Source: Paenibacillus mucilaginosus 3016
Lineage (GTDB): Bacteria > Bacillota > Bacilli > Paenibacillales > NBRC-103111
Length of the DNA stretch: 64,000 nt
Reading direction: 5' to 3'
Assembly (NCBI RefSeq): GCF_000250655.1
Contig: NC_016935.1
Coordinates: 7,086,001 to 7,150,000, forward strand
Of this stretch, positions 9,266 through 20,294 are shown piece by piece; within the stretch, counting starts at the first letter, position 1, and each line of letters begins with the position of its first letter. The position numbers and the translations under genes were made by a program. A model generated the notes under the pieces. That model saw only the letters and a program-made list of their open reading frames with translations, did no database searches and was not told where the DNA came from.

Positions 9266-10355
9266 CGGCCCGCTCCCTTCGTTTCATGCGAATCCATACC
9301 ATGAGTCCCGTTATAAGCGGAAGAATGAGTTGATGCGGGATATGCAGAATCTTAATGACGGTTTGAAGACCTTCGGTACCATGTTCAGCGAAATTTTTGG
9401 ATACCATTAAAGAGACGGCTCCAATAACTAACGACAGGGGATAGACATAGTTCCGACTGGAGGTTTGAAAGACCAATGACAGACCCTTTGTACCGGCATA
9501 CAAAAAAATCGCACTTTTTACCATAACTCCGAACATGATAATAAAGGCCACGAGAGCATCCATGCGGGTAATAAAGTTCCCGACATTGATCAGGCGGGCC
9601 GAATCCAATAACGGAAAAGCCGAAATTTGCTGCTGCTCCACTCCCAGGACCCAAGTTTGAAGAAGATCGGACATGGTCAAGAGAAGACCGGCGGACAGCA
9701 CTGCAGCCAAGCCTACTTTTCGGATTTGATCAGGGGCACATAAGTTATTGTACAGAACCAGGAAAACGACCATTTCCCCATAGGGAAACCAAAGATTAAT
9801 AGCCAGGCTTTCCTTCAAAATCGGCAGAAGCCCATTCGGCAAAAAGGGGAGCATCTTCTCCAGTTGGATATAGCCGCTCATCAGTAGGAGCAGAAGAATA
9901 CCTAGAAAAAATATGATAACCAGGGCTGCGGTTATTTCCGCAAATCTACCTATAACTTTGATTCCCCCGCCTACCGCATAGGCAGCCACAAGGACAAACA
10001 TGATGGTAATAATCCATTCGGGAGTATCGCGTAAGAGTGTGATTTTTACCAGCTCTACCATATCCCGTACATTGCGGGCCGCAATATATAGAAAGTATAC
10101 GGTATAAGAAAGAATAAGCAGCTTTCCGCAGTACTTACCCCAAGCTTCAACTAAAAGGTTGTATAACCCCTTACGCTGACCCAGTGCTCCTACGGCTGTG
10201 TAGTATATCCATGCCATAAGCAGCCCGGGAATCAACGCCATGATATCGACAAGCCACAGGTCATGGACCAGCTTGGGGGTACCGAAAATAACGGAGGTAC
10301 CCAGCAAAAGCCCGAACAGAAGGGAAAAGGTCTCGTATGAGCTTAATTTAGCCAT
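9249..10355 (-). CDS. GerB/GerKB family spore germination permease subunit
   Basis: B-subunit of the same germinant receptor, an amino-acid-permease-like membrane protein (APC superfamily) thought to bind the germinant. 368 residues with about ten hydrophobic helices; the start MAKLSSYETFSLLFGLLLGT and internal segments such as PYGEMVVFLVLYNNL are typical of the family (spore germination permease, PF03845). It overlaps the preceding small gene by eight bases and gerA by 17 bases. The order B-A-C is less common than A-B-C or A-C-B in Bacillus receptors. The length is normal and the gene is intact. Confidence 0.92.
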   Translation of the reverse strand: MAKLSSYETFSLLFGLLLGTSVIFGTPKLVHDLWLVDIMALIPGLLMAWIYYTAVGALGQRKGLYNLLVEAWGKYCGKLLILSYTVYFLYIAARNVRDMVELVKITLLRDTPEWIITIMFVLVAAYAVGGGIKVIGRFAEITAALVIIFFLGILLLLLMSGYIQLEKMLPFLPNGLLPILKESLAINLWFPYGEMVVFLVLYNNLCAPDQIRKVGLAAVLSAGLLLTMSDLLQTWVLGVEQQQISAFPLLDSARLINVGNFITRMDALVAFIIMFGVMVKSAIFLYAGTKGLSLVFQTSSRNYVYPLSLVIGAVSLMVSKNFAEHGTEGLQTVIKILHIPHQLILPLITGLMVWIRMKRRERADEALG

Positions 10356-10578
10356 TGCGTACCACCTTTTTGCGACGATTTCGGGCCCTTTTCCTGCGGA
10401 AATCTCCCACCATTGAAATAACGAAGGCCATAGCCATTATAAATTGGCTCTGGTGGTTATTAGCAGAGACTTGCCTTGATAGAGCGGCAGGAAAAGACTC
10501 TTGATACACCAGCATATCCAGCCAAGCAACCAGTTGAGATGTGAATAAGCAGATCACCAGCAAGCCTATGCTTATCAT
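10348..10578 (-). CDS. small two-helix membrane protein, candidate D-subunit of the germinant receptor
   Basis: First gene of the germination operon, 76 residues. It has one hydrophobic helix at residues about 1-23 (ISIGLLVICLFTSQLVAWL), a polar loop, a second at about 47-59 (FIMAMAFVISMVG) and a very basic tail (RRKRARNRRKKVV). Start ATG 10578 follows AGGAAGAGGAAAGGG. It overlaps gerB by eight bases. Some ger operons of spore formers carry a fourth small gene encoding a two-helix D-subunit that modulates germination; size, topology and coupling fit, but I infer this from layout, not from a recognised sequence motif. Confidence 0.65.
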   Translation of the reverse strand: MISIGLLVICLFTSQLVAWLDMLVYQESFPAALSRQVSANNHQSQFIMAMAFVISMVGDFRRKRARNRRKKVVRNG

Positions 10579-10692
10579 ACAAACCCTTTCCTCTTCCTTG
10601 TACTGTCCTTTTCATATTTTTCCACGATGACAATTTAATATGTAAATATCAGCTTATTTCTTGTGTCCTCCCATGCCGGATATTCGATACGG

Positions 10693-10720
10693 CAAAAAGT
10701 GCCTGCACGAAGCAGGCACT
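10693..10720 (-). terminator. intrinsic terminator downstream of the AI-2E family transporter gene
   Basis: On the minus strand, stem GTGCCTGC/GCAGGCAC with a short loop is followed by TTTTTG. It separates the transporter gene from the germination operon. Confidence 0.8.
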
Positions 10721-10814
10721 CGGTTGACTCAACTATCCAGAGCACAAACGGCAGCAGGTGCAGCTTCTGCTCACCCGGCCATATGCCCCCCTTGCTCCCC
10801 CTGCCCCTTCCCAC

Positions 10815-11888
10815 TCAGGTCGGGGTCCGGCGGTGAATATAATAAGAAAACACATGCTGCAGGATTACCTTCATCACGGCGAAGAAGGGCACGGCCAGAA
10901 TCAGGCCCGCGATCCCTGCGATCTCCCCGCCCACGAGCAGGGCGAAGATGATGAAGAGCGGATGCATCTTCAGCGACCGGCCGACAACCTGCGGCGAGAT
11001 CACATTGCCCTCCATGATCTGGCAGGCCGTGTTGACGAGAATGACGAAGAGCACCATTTTGACGGAGATGGTTGCCGCTACGATCAGCGCCGGGGCCGCC
11101 CCAAGGAAAGGGCCGAGGTACGGAATGATATTGAACACCGCCACCACGCAGGCTAGCAGGAGCGCATAAGGCATCCCGATCAGCCAGTAGCCGATGTACG
11201 CGAGCAGGCCGACGATCATGCATACGGTGAACTGGCCGCGGATGTAATTGCCGAGCGCGGTGTCGATATCCATCAGCATCGAGACGATTTCCTTACGGTG
11301 GTTTCGCGGCACGATGGCCAAGGTTGTTTTCTCCAGCAGCTGAAAGTCCTTCAGAATATAGAAGGCGACGAACGGGATGATGAAGATCAGGAACAGCGTA
11401 TTGATCGTGCTGCCGATCGAGTTGATATAATTGGCGATCGCCAGCGAGATGCCGTTCTCGAGCTTCGACAGCGACTGGTTGATCCCGGTCCGCACGCTGT
11501 CCGGCAGAAACTGCAGCTCGTTCATGTTCTGCACGACGCTCTGCGCCTTGTACGCCACATCCGGCATGTGCTCGTTGAGCTCGGCGAGCTGGCGCACGAA
11601 CATCGGGATGACGTTCATCAGCACGACGGTCGTCGAGGTGATGAAGACGGCATAGATCAGCAGCACGGCAATCGTCCGCGGCACCTTCCTGGCCCCCAGC
11701 AGGGTCACCACCGGATTGAGCACGTACGAGATGATCATCGCAATGATGAACGGCGTCAGGATCTCCCGCAAAAATTGATAGATGCCCACAAACAAGGGAC
11801 GGAGCTGCTGCAGCATGAACAAAATGATCAAGGCGAGCAGCATATACACCATCCAAAGCAGCAGACTGTTCTTTGAAAACCGGTCCAT
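10815..11888 (-). CDS. AI-2E family transporter (YrrI-like)
   Basis: Membrane protein of the AI-2E exporter family (PF01594), 357 residues, with about eight helices. Conserved features include the FIIAMIISYVLNPVVTLLG region near the N-terminus, PYLGPFLGAAPALIVA in the second half and a final helix pair before the basic tail. Start ATG 11888 is preferred over an upstream start at 11933 because GAGGGGGAGG precedes it and the first helix then begins a few residues in. In Bacillus subtilis yrrI lies next to alaS; here the germination operon lies between. Substrate is unknown; the family name does not prove AI-2 export. Confidence 0.9.
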   Translation of the reverse strand: MDRFSKNSLLLWMVYMLLALIILFMLQQLRPLFVGIYQFLREILTPFIIAMIISYVLNPVVTLLGARKVPRTIAVLLIYAVFITSTTVVLMNVIPMFVRQLAELNEHMPDVAYKAQSVVQNMNELQFLPDSVRTGINQSLSKLENGISLAIANYINSIGSTINTLFLIFIIPFVAFYILKDFQLLEKTTLAIVPRNHRKEIVSMLMDIDTALGNYIRGQFTVCMIVGLLAYIGYWLIGMPYALLLACVVAVFNIIPYLGPFLGAAPALIVAATISVKMVLFVILVNTACQIMEGNVISPQVVGRSLKMHPLFIIFALLVGGEIAGIAGLILAVPFFAVMKVILQHVFSYYIHRRTPT

Positions 11889-12251
11889 GGCCAGCCCCCT
11901 CCCCCTCCGGGCCAAATTCGGCGCGCTCCCCATGCAGAGCGTCCGGTCCTTCTTCTACAGGTACTGGTTCACACATCTCTGAACGCATCTCTGAGGCCTG
12001 GGCCGAAGCCCGTCCGTGCAGGGCGAGAACGGAGCCCTCCGTTCTCTGCTCGTTACAGTATATGTAGGACCTCTCCCGCTTAACCCTGCAGGCCTGTCTT
12101 CCTCCTGAACAAGCCATCTGTCTTGTGGAAAAGCCTGATCCGTCCCCCAGCCCGCATATGCTGCCGGCGGCCGGAATACAATGAGGGGGATGAGCAAGGT
12201 ACGCTTAACGGAGCAAGATCAAGGGTTTTGCCGTCCTTTCCATATACGAAC
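11889..12251. other. intergenic stretch without a supported gene
   Basis: About 360 bases between the transporter gene and the terminator of the cymR-iscS run. A TATACT (minus strand, near 12058-12064) may be a -10 for the transporter gene, but its -35 is poor. Open frames here lack ribosome sites. Nothing else is seen. Confidence 0.5.
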
Positions 12252-12297
12252 AAAAAAACACCGCTCCCGTAAGGTCATCGACCCCGGAAGCGGTGCG
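12252..12297 (-). terminator. intrinsic terminator at the end of the iscS downstream genes
   Basis: On the minus strand, CACCGCTTCCGG pairs with CGGGAGCGGTG and is followed by seven Ts. It lies about 30 bases after the stop of the small zinc-ribbon gene. Confidence 0.85.
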
Positions 12298-12328
12298 TGT
12301 GCCCTCCCTCAGGAAGGGGAAAAGGGCG

Positions 12329-12526
12329 TTAGTTTGCGTGAACTTGCGGCATTTCTTCCTCAAAGAACAAATCGTCCAGAGAGCTCAGCGTGCCGTCTTC
12401 TTCCACCTGGAAGACCGACATTTTCTCTCCGTTGACGGTCAATTCGATAAAGCATCCCCAGCAGTAGAACTGATGGGAACCGATTTTGCCGATATCTTTG
12501 GAATTGCAGTTTGGACAACGTAGCAT
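12329..12526 (-). CDS. small zinc-ribbon-like hypothetical protein, 65 aa
   Basis: A 65-residue protein with two CxxC-type motifs, CPNC at residues 4-7 and CWGC at about 23-26 (LRCPNCNSKDIGKIG then QFYCWGCFIEL), which suggests a zinc ribbon, followed by a beta-rich acidic segment ending EEEMPQVHAN. Start ATG 12526 has AGGGTGATAC before it; the longer frame to 12604 has no site. The gene follows the PRC-barrel gene by ten bases and is followed by a strong terminator, so it is the last gene of the cymR-iscS transcript. Function unknown; zinc or nucleic-acid binding is only an inference. Confidence 0.75.
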   Translation of the reverse strand: MLRCPNCNSKDIGKIGSHQFYCWGCFIELTVNGEKMSVFQVEEDGTLSSLDDLFFEEEMPQVHAN

Positions 12527-12536
12527 CGGTATCACC

Positions 12537-13058
12537 CTATTCTTCTTTTGATTCGAAGATTTCTTGTAATGTATCGCTGGCATGGACGGGTACAATGAGT
12601 ACATCTTCCCCGGCTTTCACCGATTCAGGAAGCGGCAGCCACTTGCGCCCCTCTCTTAAGTCCGTCAGGAAACCCTCGCTAAGCTCGTAACCTATTACCT
12701 TTATACCCTGATCCGCCTGCAGGTAAACATCCTCGACAACGCCCAGCTCGCGGCCGTTCGACGTGAGCACAGGGATCCCTTTGACCTTGCAGTCCCCGCA
12801 GAGCAGGCTGCGGTAAGGAACCTCTTCCGGCAGGAGGGCGATGACCTCCTCGCATGGAATCATGACCGCGTCCTCGCCGAGAGCGGCTACGTCCTCCGCA
12901 CGGATGCACATCGGATCGGAATACCAGTGCTTCGTCTCCAGCAGGAGCATCTGCACGAGCCATTTCTCGTCCAACAGAAGGTCTTTGACTTCGCCGGCCT
13001 GCTTGCCCGATTCCAGGCACATGACCGGAAGACCGATGACATCGCGCGCTCTTCTCAA
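12537..13058 (-). CDS. PRC-barrel domain protein
   Basis: A 173-residue protein with two PRC-barrel repeats: ARDVIGLPVMCLESGKQAGE near the N-terminus and GIPVLTSNGRELGVVEDVYL in the second half. PRC barrels occur in the ribosome-maturation factor RimM and in stand-alone proteins of unknown role. The start is taken as TTG 13058 (AGAGGAG ten bases upstream); the frame extends to 13208 but overlaps iscS and has shadow composition. It sits directly after the cysteine desulfurase gene on the same strand and before the zinc-ribbon protein, suggesting co-expression with sulfur metabolism. Confidence 0.82.
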   Translation of the reverse strand: MRRARDVIGLPVMCLESGKQAGEVKDLLLDEKWLVQMLLLETKHWYSDPMCIRAEDVAALGEDAVMIPCEEVIALLPEEVPYRSLLCGDCKVKGIPVLTSNGRELGVVEDVYLQADQGIKVIGYELSEGFLTDLREGRKWLPLPESVKAGEDVLIVPVHASDTLQEIFESKEE

Positions 13059-13140
13059 GACTCGCTCACTCCTCTTCTGGCTGTTCACCCCGGTGACGGA
13101 GGACCGGAAGCGCTCGGATGACTTACCGTGAAAGCTGCGC

Positions 13141-14286
13141 CTATCTGCGCAGACGGGTAACGATGTCTTGGACGGCTTCGGCAGCGGCAGCGATCTGCGC
13201 CTCATCATTGGTCCGTCCGAAGCTGAAGCGCACGGCCGAGGCCGTCACTTCCTCCGGAAGCCCCATGCTGCGCAGTACGTGCGACACCTCCAGCGAACCG
13301 GAAGTGCACGCGGAGCCGCTGGCCGCAGCCACTCCCGCCAGATCCAGATTCATCAGCAGGCTCTCGGTCGATACCCCCGGGAAGCTGACGTTCAGGATGT
13401 GAGGGAGCCTCTCGGTAGGATGGCCGTTGACGACATAGCCACCGGAACCGAGACGGCGTTCCAGCTCCATTACCATTTCTTGACGTAGTTTTTCCAACTT
13501 TTGTTGCATTTCATACCTTGCACCCTCAAAAATCTTCACCGCTTCGGCAAACCCGACAATGCCCGCAGTGTTCTCCGTACCCGCCCGGCGCTTGCGCTCC
13601 TGAGAGCCGCCGTAGAGCAGGGGAGCCACCCGGGCCGACCTTGCTATATATAATGCACCAGTCCCCTTGGGACCGCTGAGCTTATGCGCGGAAAAACTCA
13701 TAAGATCGACAGGCAGGCTGCCAAGGTCGATCGGAAGATGTCCAAGCGCCTGAACGGCATCCACATGAAACAGGATCCCCTTCTCCCGGGCGATGGCTCC
13801 GATCTCCTTCACGGGCTGGATCGTGCCGACCTCATTGTTGGCGTACATGACGCTGATGAGGACTGTGTCCGGACGAACGGCCGCTTCCACATCGCGGACC
13901 GACACCTGTCCGAACTTGTCGACCGGCAGGTACGTCACTTCGTACCCGAACTTCTCCAGCCGCTCGCAGGCATGAAGCACCGCATGGTGTTCGATCTGAG
14001 TCGTAATGATATGGCGCCCCCGGCCGGATGAAGCTTCCGCCGCTCCGAAGATGGCGGTGTTGTCGCTCTCCGTGCCGCCCCCGGTGAACACGAGTTCCGC
14101 CGGCGAGCAGCCGATGAAGGCACTGATCCGGTCCCGGGCCGCATTCAGGGCCGAGCGGGCATCGCGGCCCGCCCGGTGTGTGCTGGATGCGTTACCAAAA
14201 TATTCCGACAAATAGGGCAGCATGCGCTCCACCACTGCCGGGTGAACCGGAGTCGTGGCCGCATGGTCCAAATAGATAGGATTCAA
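13141..14286 (-). CDS. cysteine desulfurase (IscS/YrvO type)
   Basis: PLP-dependent enzyme that takes sulfur from cysteine; next to mnmA it most likely supplies sulfur for tRNA 2-thiouridine, as YrvO does in Bacillus subtilis. The 381-residue protein starts MNPIYLDHAATTPVHP, has GGGTESDNTAI, the PLP lysine in FSAHKLSGPKGTGALY, and the active-site loop ASGSACTSGSLEVSHV with the catalytic cysteine, which is the short loop of the NifS/IscS class. It follows cymR by 34 bases on the same strand and precedes the PRC-barrel gene, so a cymR-led operon is likely. Confidence 0.95.
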   Translation of the reverse strand: MNPIYLDHAATTPVHPAVVERMLPYLSEYFGNASSTHRAGRDARSALNAARDRISAFIGCSPAELVFTGGGTESDNTAIFGAAEASSGRGRHIITTQIEHHAVLHACERLEKFGYEVTYLPVDKFGQVSVRDVEAAVRPDTVLISVMYANNEVGTIQPVKEIGAIAREKGILFHVDAVQALGHLPIDLGSLPVDLMSFSAHKLSGPKGTGALYIARSARVAPLLYGGSQERKRRAGTENTAGIVGFAEAVKIFEGARYEMQQKLEKLRQEMVMELERRLGSGGYVVNGHPTERLPHILNVSFPGVSTESLLMNLDLAGVAAASGSACTSGSLEVSHVLRSMGLPEEVTASAVRFSFGRTNDEAQIAAAAEAVQDIVTRLRR

Positions 14287-14320
14287 GTCAAGTCACCGCA
14301 TTCTCGTGAAGAGTTCATTC

Positions 14321-14740
14321 CTAGATATAGAACATATAGCTGTCGCCGCTGCCCTCATCCTTGAATGAGATAAGATCAGCCAGGGTGGTTGAATCGAGCA
14401 CTTCCGCGATTCCGTCACGGATTCGCATCCACAGGTGTCTCTTCGCCGGGTCGTCCTCTTCCGTAAAGTCTACGGGCGAGATCGGCCCTTCGAGCACCCG
14501 GATCACGTCGCCGGCGGAAATCTCTTCCGGCGTTTTGGACAGGATGTAGCCGCCGTATGCGCCGCGGATGCTTTTCACCAGTCCCGCATTACGCAGAGGC
14601 GCGACCAATTGCTCGAGGTAGTGCTCCGAGAGCTGATGCTTTTCCGCGATGCTTTTGAGTGAGGTAGGGCCTTCTCCGAACTTTGTCGCCAGCTCCATCA
14701 TGATGGTAAGCCCGTAGCGGCCTTTGGTGGAAATCTTCAA
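14321..14740 (-). CDS. cymR: Rrf2 family cysteine metabolism regulator CymR
   Basis: Winged-helix repressor of the Rrf2 family, 139 residues, with the characteristic start KISTKGRYGLTIMMELATKF and the helix-turn-helix region SLKSIAEKHQLSEHYLEQLV. In Bacillus subtilis CymR works with CysK to control cysteine uptake and synthesis. The iron-sulfur cysteines of IscR are absent, as expected for CymR. Start is TTG 14740 with GAGGTG upstream; the open frame continues to 14878 without support. It is first in the cymR-iscS run and is divergent from mnmA, leaving about 290 bases for both promoters. Confidence 0.92.
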   Translation of the reverse strand: MKISTKGRYGLTIMMELATKFGEGPTSLKSIAEKHQLSEHYLEQLVAPLRNAGLVKSIRGAYGGYILSKTPEEISAGDVIRVLEGPISPVDFTEEDDPAKRHLWMRIRDGIAEVLDSTTLADLISFKDEGSGDSYMFYI

Positions 14741-14959
14741 TTCAAAGCACCTCGTTTTGGTTTCAAAAAGTGCAAGTTTCTTACGGTCCATGAAATCACA
14801 AGCCGGAACAAAAACTCGCCTCGGACGGACTGCAGTCAGACCACCGGCAGAGCCGGCACTTCCCGACAATCCATACATTAGTGTATCGTTTCTATGGTAA
14901 CATAAAACCTTCTATTATGGGAGAAATTCCGTGACATATTGTTGAAAATTTTTTCCGCT

Positions 14960-16184
<1,225 letters not shown>

Positions 16185-16219
16185 CAGCTGAATGAACCGG
16201 TACTGCCGCCAGGCATACC

Positions 16220-16266
16220 AAAAGGACAAAGCAAGCAGCTTCGGCTGCGGGCTTTGTCCTTTTTTG
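16220..16266 (+). terminator. intrinsic terminator after mnmA
   Basis: AAAGGACAAAGC pairs with GCTTTGTCCTTT around an inner GCAGC-TTCG-GCTGC hairpin, followed by TTTTTT. Confidence 0.9.
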
Positions 16267-16294
16267 TGCGGGCTCCGTTTCGATGACCCAGCCT

Positions 16295-17641
16295 CTACCC
16301 CCTGCCCGACAGCGGCGGCTCCCTGCGGTCCCTTCCGCGGCGCTTCACCAGAATACGCGAGATGCGCAGGTGGTCCATCTCCTCGATTTGAAACTCCGCT
16401 TGGTCATTCCAGTTCACGGCCTGGTGCTTCTTCGGCGGCATCTCCACCTGGGAGTAGATCCACCCGCCGATCGTATCGAAATTATCGGACTCGATGTTCA
16501 GCCCGAAATAGGAATTCACCTCTTCGATCAGCAGCCGGCCGTCGATCGAGTGGGTCTCTTCGTCCCTGCGTTCGATCTGGGGGCGCTCTTCGTCGAATTC
16601 GTCCTGAATCTCCCCGACAATCTCCTCGATAATGTCCTCGAAGGTGACGAGCCCTGAAGTGCCGCCATATTCGTCGATGAGCAGCGCCATCTGGGACTTC
16701 ATCTTCTGCATGAGCTTGAGCAGGGCGCTGATCTGCATCGACTCCGGCACCTTGAGGATCGGACGCATGACGCTCTGCAGGTCGGGAGCCTCTCCATCCG
16801 CCTTCAGCAGGTCCTTGATATGCACGAAACCGGTCACATTGTCTTTGTCGGGATCGCAGACGGGATACCGGGTATGCATCTCGCTGATCGCTGTCCGCTT
16901 GTTCTCCTCGTAGGAGCGGAAGGCATACAGGCAGACCATCTCCGTCCGCGGAATCATGATCTCCCGGGCATGCGTATCGGCAAAATCAAATATATTATCC
17001 ATCAGCGTCAGCTCCGCGGCATCGATATGGCCGCTTCGGGAGCTTTCCTTCATGAGCACGCGGATCTCGTCTTCCGTATGGGCGAGGGTATGATGGTCCG
17101 TAGGCCGGATCCCCGCCAGACGCAGCAGCACGCCGGAGGCACCGTTCAGGAACCAGATGAAAGGATACATGAGCTTATAAAATCCCGTCAGCAGGATCGA
17201 AGACAGCAGCGTGACCTGCTCGGACTTGCGGATCGCATAGGTCTTCGGGAACTGTTCGCCCAGCGTAATATGGAACACCGTAATGACCGTGAAGGCAATC
17301 ACGAACGAGATCGTCTGCACCAGACGCTCCGGCAGACCGAGAGGCGCGAGCAGGGGTTCGAGCATCGCGGCCACCACCGGCTCGCCCAGCCATCCGAGCC
17401 CCAGTGATGTCAGCGTGATGCCCAATTGGCAGGCCGACAGATAGGCGTCTAGATTGCCCACCACTCCCTGGGCGAACCGTGCTCTGCGCGAGCCGGTTCC
17501 GGCCAGCACCTCCAGCCTGGAGGTCGAGACCTTGACCATCGCGAATTCGGCGGCAACGAAAAAACCGTTCAAGAGCACCAGAAGCAGCACCAGACTTACG
17601 TCAATCACCAGCGTCAACGGATCGCTACTCACCCATACCAC
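16295..17641 (-). CDS. hemolysin family CNNM/CBS/CorC-domain membrane protein
   Basis: A 448-residue protein of the HlyC/CorC (CNNM) family, often linked to magnesium or cation efflux. Order: N-terminal DUF21/CNNM membrane domain (helices at about 10-30, 60-85, 95-120, 130-155), two CBS domains (from MIPRTEMVCLYAFRSYEENK through FVHIKDLLKADG to LLKLMQKMKSQMALLIDEYG), and a C-terminal CorC_HlyC domain (SIDGRLLIEEVNSYFGLNIE). The start is uncertain: a GTG at 17641 gives the full frame, and a second GTG four codons later is possible. It ends close to the mnmA terminator, which it faces. The transported ion is not evident. Confidence 0.88.
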   Translation of the reverse strand: MVWVSSDPLTLVIDVSLVLLLVLLNGFFVAAEFAMVKVSTSRLEVLAGTGSRRARFAQGVVGNLDAYLSACQLGITLTSLGLGWLGEPVVAAMLEPLLAPLGLPERLVQTISFVIAFTVITVFHITLGEQFPKTYAIRKSEQVTLLSSILLTGFYKLMYPFIWFLNGASGVLLRLAGIRPTDHHTLAHTEDEIRVLMKESSRSGHIDAAELTLMDNIFDFADTHAREIMIPRTEMVCLYAFRSYEENKRTAISEMHTRYPVCDPDKDNVTGFVHIKDLLKADGEAPDLQSVMRPILKVPESMQISALLKLMQKMKSQMALLIDEYGGTSGLVTFEDIIEEIVGEIQDEFDEERPQIERRDEETHSIDGRLLIEEVNSYFGLNIESDNFDTIGGWIYSQVEMPPKKHQAVNWNDQAEFQIEEMDHLRISRILVKRRGRDRREPPLSGRG

Positions 17642-17828
17642 CCATCCGCCCGGACGGGGCGGACAGGCGCACCTCCCCCCGGCTTAACGAGATTTTAACG
17701 CTTCAGCCGCGCCAGCTGAGGACTATTCCTGCGGCAGTCTTAATACAATATAAGCGCGAACCTTGTTCCAATATGCCTGTTTTCGCACAATTGGGACAGG
17801 TACGGCTCGGTCTCCTGCAAATGAAACA

Positions 17829-17863
17829 CCCCAAAGCCGATGTTCATGGCCTTGGGGTGTTCT
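17829..17863 (-). terminator. bidirectional-looking terminator after the GH51 gene
   Basis: AACACCCCAAGGCC pairs with GGCTTTGGGGTGTT on the minus strand, followed by TTTCATTTG. It lies just after the arabinofuranosidase stop. Confidence 0.8.
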
Positions 17864-17876
17864 TAGGTTATAAGGA

Positions 17877-19445
<1,569 letters not shown>

Positions 19446-19448
<3 letters not shown>

Positions 19449-19475
19449 TTATTATTTATACCCCGGAGTTGTCAA
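19446..19475 (-). promoter_or_regulatory. probable sigma-A promoter of the GH51 gene
   Basis: Minus strand: perfect -35 TTGACA (19470-19475), 18-base spacer, -10 TAATAT (19446-19451, four of six matches). Confidence 0.6.
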
Positions 19476-19579
19476 TCATAAATTTCATATAAATATAAAC
19501 TTCTTTAGATTTCTCTCTAGTGAACCCGGAATCCTTCTTTTCGAGCCCAATGGAAAAAGATGTTCGAATAGGGCTTTAC

Positions 19580-19614
19580 AAAAATAAAAAACCATCCGAG
19601 TGGTTGCGGACGGT
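19580..19614 (-). terminator. orphan intrinsic terminator
   Basis: Minus strand: ACCGTCCG pairs with CGGATGGT, followed by TTTTTTATTTTT. The nearest upstream minus-strand gene is rarA, whose stop is 680 bases away, so it may end either a long rarA 3' region or an unannotated RNA from 19.6-20.3 kb. Confidence 0.7.
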
Positions 19615-20294
19615 CTGGGTGTTCCATGTATTCACTTCATTTCCAATCGGCCTCGCCTTACTCCCGACTCACCCTGAGCAGACGAGCCTTCCTCAGGGAC
19701 CCTTTGGCTGCAAGGCGGTCAAGCAGCAGTCCGCCGGCCCTTAATGGGTGCGGTTCCCCACAATAGAAGCGGGCCATGGCCTCATATGCTCCAAGCACGA
19801 ACTGCCACCTTACCCACGGATCCAAGGATCAGCAATAAAAGGAACAAGATCCGACTCCGCCGCCCCTGCCCGCCTCACTAGACCCGAAGGATAACGCAGG
19901 GAGAAAACGGAAACGGTCCCGCTGGAAGCAGGTCGATACAAATAGGGGAACCAGGATGCCTTATCCGCTCATTTCCGCTCATTTCCCATCATTTCCCGGA
20001 GAATAGCGGAACTCAGATGCTCTATGTGCTTCTTTTTCACTGCCAGATCTCCAAACGGCAGCAAATAGCGAACCTCAGTTCCTCTATTCAGAAAATAGCA
20101 CAAGGAAAGTAGTACATAACGAATCGGAGTTCCGCTATTTCCAGCACAGCGAAAAAAATGCGAAGGAGCCCCCCTACTGCCGCTCCCGCAAGAGCCCCGC
20201 TCCTTTAAATACAACCGCCTCCGCATAAGCCGGCTCCTCTACGTACAGCCGCTCAGCACCGCGCGCCGATCTCCTCAAGCGACCCAGCCCCTGT
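19615..20294. other. gene-free region with degenerate repeats
   Basis: About 680 bases without a convincing gene. An 85-codon minus-strand frame (19969-20226) spans the repeat units at 19940-20142 and has no ribosome site. The rest holds no recognisable motif. Confidence 0.6.
19940..20142. repeat. four degenerate copies of a ~25-bp AATAGCGGAACTC-type repeat
   Basis: Copies begin at 19940 (AAATAGGGGAACCAGGATGC), 20001 (GAATAGCGGAACTCAGATGC) and 20063 (AAATAGCGAACCTCAGTTCC) in direct orientation with a 61-62 base period, and a fourth lies inverted at about 20120-20142 (reverse complement GGAAATAGCGGAACTCCGAT). The units end in a CTCTAT or CTTAT segment. The degeneracy and small number argue against CRISPR. 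It looks like a dispersed intergenic repeat element, which only a genome-wide count can confirm. Confidence 0.65.

Noticed and set aside
10636-10665. possible sigma-G promoter (CATATTA -10) before the germination operon
   Set aside because: The -10 fits CATnnTA but no acceptable -35 is present at the correct distance, so it was not listed as a feature.
11955-12197. 80-codon minus-strand frame starting MLIPLIVFRPPAAYAGWG
   Set aside because: The beginning looks vaguely like a signal peptide, but there is no ribosome site and the rest is Arg/Pro-rich shadow sequence.
19969-20226. 85-codon minus-strand frame containing NRGTEVRYLLPFGDLAVKKK
   Set aside because: It is produced by the repeat units at 19940-20142, lacks a ribosome site, and no family is recognised.
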